From positions 620,001 to 684,000 of the forward strand of contig JAUIRK010000925.1 of NCBI GenBank assembly GCA_030549495.1: DNA of 64,000 nt, read 5' to 3'. This DNA is from Nectonema munidae (taxonomy: Eukaryota; Nematomorpha; Nectonematoida; Nectonematidae). Positions 58,276-64,000 of this stretch are shown here, one piece after another. Made by a program: the position numbers and the translations under genes. Numbering within the stretch: the first letter of the stretch is position 1; the number at the start of each line of letters is the position of its first letter. Under the pieces are notes generated by a model. It saw only the letters and a list, made by a program, of their open reading frames with translations, searched no databases and was not told the DNA's origin.

Positions 58276-59039
58276 ATGGATGCTAATCGATATCAACAAC
58301 AGAAGACTGCTTGCAATTCTCTGATAGATATTTTCAAAGAGGTTGCGTTTCCTATTGCGCCAAGGTCTAGCATTTCGAGGACACACTGCAAAAGAAGGAA
58401 ACTTCTATCAATTATTAAAACTTTTTCAAGAAAAAAATGATGAACTACTCAAAGAATATCTAAAAAAATCAATTAGTTTCACATCTCCACAGATTCAAGA
58501 AGGAATAATACATATATTCAGTAATAATATTGTTAGAACTATTTCTGCAGAAGTTGCAAAAGATGGGCCTTTTGGAGTTATGGTTGACGGAACGCAAGAT
58601 CGGAATGGAACAAGAAGTTTTCTGTTTTCGCCATGTCGATGAAAACCTAGAAATTTATGAAAAGTTTGTTGGACTGTATTAGCTACATAGTACATTAGGA
58701 GAAATAATTTCAAAGATGGTTTTTGATGTTATCACTCGCCCTTCACTGTCAAATGCCAATTTGAGAGCTCAGGCGTATGATGGGGCAGCCAATATGATGG
58801 GTAAGTACAAAGGATGTCAAGCAAAAGTTAAAGAGTTACAACCTCTGGTTTTGAACTTTCACTGTGCATCACATATATCAAATCTGATCATGCAACATGC
58901 AATCTCTGCTAACATTGATATTCGAGATGCCATGCAATGGGTTCATGAAATGGGTTGGTTGGTTAGTTGGTTTGAGATATCAAATAAGCCTATATGCTCG
59001 CATTATGCTTAAGATGGTTAATCACAGTCTGGAAAGTTC

Positions 59040-59570
59040 AAGGTAATTTAAAATTTTTAGAAAATATAGTTTTATATGTTATCTTCATTTTTCAATTGCA
59101 AAGTATATTATTATTATTAAATCTAGAATCTCTTCAAAGCAGGGATGGATTTACCCGGGGGCGGGGGGGGGGGGTTGAGGGGGCAGATAGTTGAGTTTTT
59201 GGTCGGTGAAATGTACACACATTTCAAAAAATAAGTTCATATGAAATGAAATTATCAAACGAATGTAGCAATTAAACAATGTAGTAACTTTGAATTTCAA
59301 TCTTTATGATGAAGGTTAAAGGTGGTGTGGTATTTTCATCGAAAAAAGTACTAATTTACAGCTAACATCGAGCTATGGATAATCTAGCAGAAGCATGGCT
59401 TAAATCCGGAACTTCAGATGGATAGCAGCGCTTCTAACCGTTTAACCTCGCAGCCAATAAACCACTTACGTTTTGATAAAAAGGGAAAAGTTAGTTTAAA
59501 CTTTTAAATAACAACTTTTCACGATAGAAAATATTAGAAAAAAAAATTAAAAAGTGGCACAGCTTGTACT
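59040..59570. mobile_element. Insertion inside the hAT gene, with long G run
   Basis: Non-coding stretch splitting the transposase. CAGGGATGGATTTACCCGGG followed by a G-rich run at 59155-59185 resembles one terminus of a hAT-type MITE. A donor-like AAG|GTAATTT at 59041 leaves open that part of this is an intron. The SINE-like segment at 59396-59458 lies inside. Confidence 0.5.
59396..59458 (-). mobile_element. tRNA-like SINE head
   Basis: On the minus strand: TGGCTGCGAGGTTAAACGGT, TAGAAGCGCTGCTATCCATC, then TGAAGTTCCGGATTTAAGCC. Order and spacing follow A box, anticodon arm and a decayed B box of tRNA-derived SINEs. Confidence 0.45.
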
Positions 59571-60610
59571 GCTTGTTGTAGCTCTGTAGGTTGCATGCAA
59601 TTTTGTCAGTTAAAAACAACTATGAAAGTGTTCTTCAAAGTTTAAGGAAACTGGCTTGATCAAATACTTTTGATTCTAAAGTAGTAATAGCTAATGGTCT
59701 TTTTGATCGTTTTTCAAAAGAAAAACATTACTTAGCCTAGAGATGGTGATCAAACCATTTGCTGCACTTGAACAGCTGAATCGATCTTGTCAATCTCGCC
59801 TTGCTGTTATTTCAGTTAAGCTTCTAAAAAACATTGATTAAAAATAAAATAAGTTTTTTGACAGGTATCCTACAATCAGTCAAGATAACAATCGAAAAAA
59901 TGTTAGCTTGGCGAACTGATGAGAAATTTCATTTATTGTATGAGATAACAGTATTGAAAGTAAATGAGCTTGGCTTGAAATTGCTAGCTGTTCCAAGAAA
60001 AAAAAGACTAGAGCAATTAAAAGCGGCTGTTGAAGTGTCTAAAGAAATCAATCCAGAAGAACATTTTAGAGGGCAATACTTAGCGTTTATTGACACAATT
60101 GTTTTAAAAATAAAAAAAATATATGATTTAACACAGCATGATCTTACAATTTACAAAGTTCTCGAAGATATGCCAATTTCGGGCAAAATTATTAATGAAA
60201 AATTATTGAAAAGATATCCAGATCTGCAAAAAGATGCGCTAGAAGTACAGTTGGCTATGTTTCAACAAACGACTGAAGCAAACAGCTTACAGCAAGCAAG
60301 AGAGACGTACAAAAGCATGACACCAGAAGTCCGAAGACTCTTTCCACAAGTAGCCACGCTCATGAAGTTGCTTTTGGTATGCCCAGTTACATCTAGCGAA
60401 TGCGAACGCAGCTTTTCTACTTTAAGAAGACTGAAAACATGATTGAGAAGTACTATGAGTCAGCCTCAACGCAGTAACCATCTGTAAGAGCCACCATGTT
60501 CTTTTAGGTAATATGTCCCTTGAATCTCTTGCCAAAGAGTTTGCAAGCAGAAATGAAAAAAGATGTGAGACATTTGGCCTTTACCATTTTTCATATATGA
60601 CCTTATTTTT

Positions 60611-61776
60611 AATTAATAAATCTTTTTTAGTTTTTTTAATAAAGCTGTAAAAAAGTATGCGTTAACCCATATTACACGCCGCTCCAAAACCAGCTATGAT
60701 TGCCAGTCATGCCCAATGCAATAATCCAAATAGCCTTCCTTTTCCTTCCTTCATTAAAATATGGAAAGATTTCTCTAATTGTTATGAGATGTACAGGTTC
60801 AGCCAAAATAAATCCATCTCATTTATGGAAATCCTAAATCTGTGAACTTGGAATTGAAAGTTTTAAAAAACCAAAAATTTATTTTAAACTTTTATAGGAA
60901 ATGTTGAAGAATTTTCTTTGAATTATGAAAATTTTTAAATACTTAGACATATTTTAGGTTCTTACAATTAAAAAAACTCAGATTTTTTTTATATTTAGTC
61001 TTCTTTAAAAATTTAAATTATGTATCTTAAAAAATTCAAAAAAAAAATTCTAAAATGGTTATAATCCCGCCAAAATTGTGAATTTCGCATGTATAAAAAG
61101 ATTCAGCTTTAATATTGAAGAAGTTGTAGTGATATGTTGAGAATTAGCTATCTTATTTGTTCGAAATAATTTTTTATTTTAGAAAAATATTTTCATCTTG
61201 TTTAGCAATAACCTTAAAATGTCTATTATTTTAATTTTATTGTCTACTATTTTGTAAATGGATTGGATTATTGGGTAATAAATTATAAATGTTCTAACTT
61301 ATGTAAATATTTGCTTTAGAAAATATATTCTAAATATATTTCATATTGCTATTTTAGCTTAAAATTTAATAATATATATTAAATTTTAACATAATCTATT
61401 TAACTTGTTAATTCTCCTTGAATATGTGCATGTAGACGTTATTAACTATCTAAAATTTTCTGAATATCAACTCTTAAGTATAACTAAATGTCATCATTTT
61501 ATACTTAAAGACTATTAATCAAGTGTCAGATATAGGCGATATCTAAAAGACAACGCCCATACTCAACTTGCTGTGCAAGACGTCAAGATGGTGTTTTAGG
61601 TGAGTAGATGGATTGTGACAAGAAATTGTGACGTTTTACTTTACAGTATTTTAATCAAACCAAGAACTGACTTACCTCAAAATCAAGACTGTCAACAACC
61701 AACCTATTGCGCCATTTTATTTTGCCGTATGCAGATATAGCTTGTGCGCTATACAGGCATTGGATAATTTTGTACT
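60611..61776. other. No gene recognised
   Basis: Very AT-rich, no recognisable coding block or element end. Confidence 0.5.
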
Positions 61777-61913
61777 TTAACCCATTTAAGACCAAGCAAA
61801 GCAGACGATATCTAAAAAATGCAGACGATTTATATTCAAAGTCATTGAAAAAAGCAGACGAAGATGAAATTACTTATGTTCCAAAATAGGAACATTGGTC
61901 GTAAATTGGTTAA
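61777..61913. mobile_element. 137-bp TTAA-flanked MITE
   Basis: TTAA at 61777-61780 and 61910-61913. Left end CCCATTTAAGACCAA; reverse complement of right end CCAATTTACGACCAA (13 of 15). GCAGACGA occurs three times inside. ATGTTCC (61876-61882) and GGAACAT (61889-61895) form a hairpin near the right end. The left end resembles the terminus at 22088. Confidence 0.8.
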
Positions 61914-62351
61914 TCCAGTAGTTCTCAAAGCCAGTCTCATTGACCGGTGCCGATCTGTGTCACAGATTGTCGGTATGCTACCTCTCTACGTGTATCTATC
62001 CATGTCTGGAAAAGTTGCCGAATAAAATTCAGGTCAGGGGAGTAGTGATCTCTTAATCCGTAGTAAAAAGTTTTTAAATATAAACCTACTCTTGCTCCTC
62101 AACGAGAACCTTTTTATCATTATGTTTTTACCCACCAAGCACATTTGAGAGTCTGCTTAGTGATCGTCCGACAGAATGGAGGAGAGTACGGGTCAAACCA
62201 GATTTGTATGCTATATGTTGGAAGTAATTTTATTACAAAAAAAATAGTGGTAATTTTCTTATAATCCGAGCATCTTCCCAAGTGGATTGTTCAATTATAG
62301 TCTAGTACTGTCCAAAGTATACTCAAAGAAAGTTGGTGACACCATTAGCGG
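61914..62351. other. No gene recognised
   Basis: Slightly less AT-rich flank; nothing recognised. Confidence 0.4.
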
Positions 62352-62645
62352 CTTTGATTGTCCTTTTGTGTAGCCGGGTCAAAATTAAATCGAAGAAAAT
62401 TAAGTCAAAAAAGGAATATAAACTTTTTTTCTGATTTTCTGCAAAATGTTATCTAAGGTTTGTGTAGATTTATATGAACAAATAAACTTACCTTACCCTA
62501 ATTAACCGAATTTATAAAAAAAAAACACTTAACGTTATTATTTTATTTAAAAATTAGATTCAGATTGACATTAAAATATAATGAAATTATTGTCTGCATC
62601 AGTAATAGGAATGGTGGAGTAACAAATATATCTCCTTACTCCCTA
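62352..62645 (-). repeat. Dispersed ~295-bp repeat, copy 2
   Basis: Reverse complement matches 24331-24626 block by block (see that entry). Confidence 0.8.
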
Positions 62646-62888
62646 TTTTTAATCTGATTCCCTTACTCCACTCCTTAGCGCTATTAACAATTTTGCTTTC
62701 TTTTTACACTGGCGTTAAATTCTTGATTTATATAATCACGTCACTTTTTACTCTGGCTTCAAATGACCTGTGTGACGGGATCGAAAATATTTCTTGCCGG
62801 TTGGCCATTTCAAAAAGTTTAAAAAGCTCTGGTTTAGTCCCCATTACTTCAAGGCAGGCACATCCTCAAAATTATTGAGCATTGCGTG

Positions 62889-62950
62889 AGTATGGTTGGT
62901 TAGATGCTGGATTCGATAACTCAAGGTCTTGGGTGCGATCCCGCATCAAG
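62889..62950 (+). mobile_element. tRNA-derived SINE head
   Basis: TGGTTGGTTAGATGCTGGAT, TCGATAACTCAAGGTC, then TTGGGTGCGATCCCGC. A-box and B-box analogues at tRNA spacing (GTTAGA...GGGTGCGATCCC). Different body from the 43741 type. Confidence 0.6.
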
Positions 62951-63726
62951 CCTGCTTTCCTCATAGTTCGATACAAGCGGCGCAATTGTGCCTTTTCGAT
63001 GAAAACACCCTACGGTACCATTACCATTGGGGGGGCGAAATTTTTTTGTTACAATTTTCAAAATTAGTGGTCTGGAAATACCACGGGAGACGAAATATTC
63101 AAGCAATCCTTTAAAATAGAGTGAATTCAGCGCATACCTAAAGTCCTAAATTTATAAGACTACTTTACATTTTTTTACAAAATTGGTGAATTTAAATACT
63201 ATACTTCCAGCGAAAATATTTTAATTAAATTTGCATATCGAATATAAACTAGTTTAAAAAAATCCAAAATTGTTGGGGGAGGGGGGGGGGAGCCAATAAG
63301 CTTTTCATTTGAAAATGAAGTAGTCTATCAGGGGCACGGGGCTTAGCCAGCTCAAAGGGTACATTGACATGATTTACGATTGGCAATAAATGGCCTATAA
63401 CCCACGCATCGTCTGTAAAATATGTTTGATAGGAATTTCAGAGCAGCTTGGCACGCTGTTTGATTCGAATGGTAATAGTAATGTTTTTTAGTTTGTTGGT
63501 TGTTTGATTCGAAAGTCTGCATTCCCTCTTTTATTCTCTTATCTTACATTATCATGTATTCGAATGATCATTACATCATATAATGCGATCATCATACATG
63601 TTTTATAAACAAGCAGCAACTCTTACTTATAGAATATTATTGGGGGGGGGGGGGGGGGGGGGGCAAGGTCATTTTCGCCCTCCTGGATGTCCGCCCCTGA
63701 CTCTCTAGACTCTAGAGTGTGTCTAG
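62951..63726. other. No gene; G runs and a MITE end
   Basis: G-rich run at 63273-63290 and an uninterrupted run of 22 G at 63642-63663. The following GCCCTCCTGGATGTCCGCCC and CTGA (to 63700) is a hAT-MITE-like right end (complement TCAGGGGCGGACATCCAGG). Confidence 0.55.
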
Positions 63727-63824
63727 TCAGATACTACTATTTCTACTTTTCGAACATTCCTTTCAAAACCTGATTTTGGAGACAGAGTATATTTTGATGC
63801 TTCCACTCAAGTCGTCGATAGAAG
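63727..63824 (+). other. Possible exon of an unidentified gene
   Basis: Between an acceptor, GTGTGTCTAG, and a donor, AG|GTATGT, one frame is open: SDTTISTFRTFLSKPDFGDR then VYFDASTQVVDR. Splice signals and amino-acid composition are plausible, but the peptide is not recognised and no neighbour exon is seen before the window ends. Confidence 0.2.
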
Positions 63825-64000
63825 GTATGTTTCTATTCTAATTCCAAGTTTTAACATTCTTGATAATCTCCTTTACCTTAACTAGTCTGATAATCGCCCT
63901 CACTCTTAAATACTCATATGAAGTTTCATCCTTCTTTTTCAAACGCTCCTTCTAATCTGAGAAAGTCAATTCATAATTTTACGATTGAAAAGGCTTGCTT

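Larger units (their letters stand above)
58276..60610 (+). pseudogene. hAT transposase (ZMYM-like, DUF4371), nearly full length, broken
   Basis: ATG at 58276 opens MDANRYQQQKTACNSLID. After a frame change the sequence reads LLRQGLAFRGHTAKEGNFYQ, YTSPQIQ-like SFTSPQIQEGIIHIF, GPFGVMVDGTQDRNGT (first catalytic Asp) and HVDENLEIYEKFVGLY. Then 58716-59012 reads MVFDVITRPSLSNANLRAQ, AYDGAANMMGKYKGCQAKVK (second Asp) and FHCASHISNLIMQHA (CxxH). Sequence 59040-59560 is foreign. Coding resumes near 59600, and 59834-60442 reads EKMLAWRTDEKFHLLYEITV, EVRRLFPQVATLMKLLLVCP and SSECERSFSTLRRLKT, the hAT C-terminal domain. The tail NMSLESLAKEFASRNEKR ends near 60575. The last 200 codons are intact, making this the best-preserved hAT coding block in the window. 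Confidence 0.9.

Overview
This is a window of AT-rich (roughly 70% A+T) animal DNA. Short introns with GT/AG borders, tRNA-derived SINEs and dense piggyBac, hAT and pogo/Tigger transposons fit an arthropod. A parasitic copepod such as a sea louse would match, but that is inference from the style of the genome and proteins. No bacterial operon, CRISPR array or rRNA gene is present, and I saw no LTR retroelement or capsid- or envelope-bearing element.

Three host genes can be supported. (1) At 4819-5272 (minus) lie two exons of a heat-shock-factor DNA-binding domain, joined by a 61-bp intron in matching phase. (2) At 29897-30940 (plus) is a complete, intronless-coding type II Hsp40 (DNAJB1/DNAJB4 class), with a poly(A) signal at 31053 and a possible 5' UTR intron. 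(3) At 42917-45287 (plus) are five exons of an EF-hand calcium-binding protein of the invertebrate sarcoplasmic-calcium-binding-like group, whose first exon(s) I did not find.

Most of the rest is transposon strata. From left to right: a TTAA-flanked piggyBac-type element with internal repeat arrays (720-3773, element A); a hAT element with perfect 8-bp target duplications (6170-9099); hAT and LINE scraps (9.8-10.9 kb); SINEs and MITEs (12.7-16.3 kb); a nested stack of ZBED5-like hAT, MITEs and a fold-back hAT MITE (17.1-20.5 kb); a second ZBED5-like hAT (20.7-21.3 kb); LINE and hAT scraps (24.0-25.9 kb); a piggyBac gene split by a second repeat-array element (26.2-29.1 kb, element B); another piggyBac (32.2-33.8 kb); a fossil of an unclassified arthropod family (37.7-38.1 kb); a Tigger C-terminal half (39.2-39.8 kb); a third full piggyBac gene carrying two MITEs (48.4-51.0 kb); a DUF4371-type hAT whose intron holds the largest repeat-array element (52.0-57.9 kb, element C); and a further hAT (58.3-60.6 kb).

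The best candidate for something undescribed is the repeat-array family (A, B, C). A and C end in TTAA and related CCCTAT(T/C)AGTG inverted termini. All three copies carry two different arrays of about 150-bp units: array 1 has a CTGTCA...TGACAG palindrome in each unit, and array 2 is followed by a palindrome centred on AATCAAAATTTTGATT. Array copy number differs widely between copies. Copy A keeps a recognisable piggyBac transposase fossil between its arrays, which ties the family to that superfamily.
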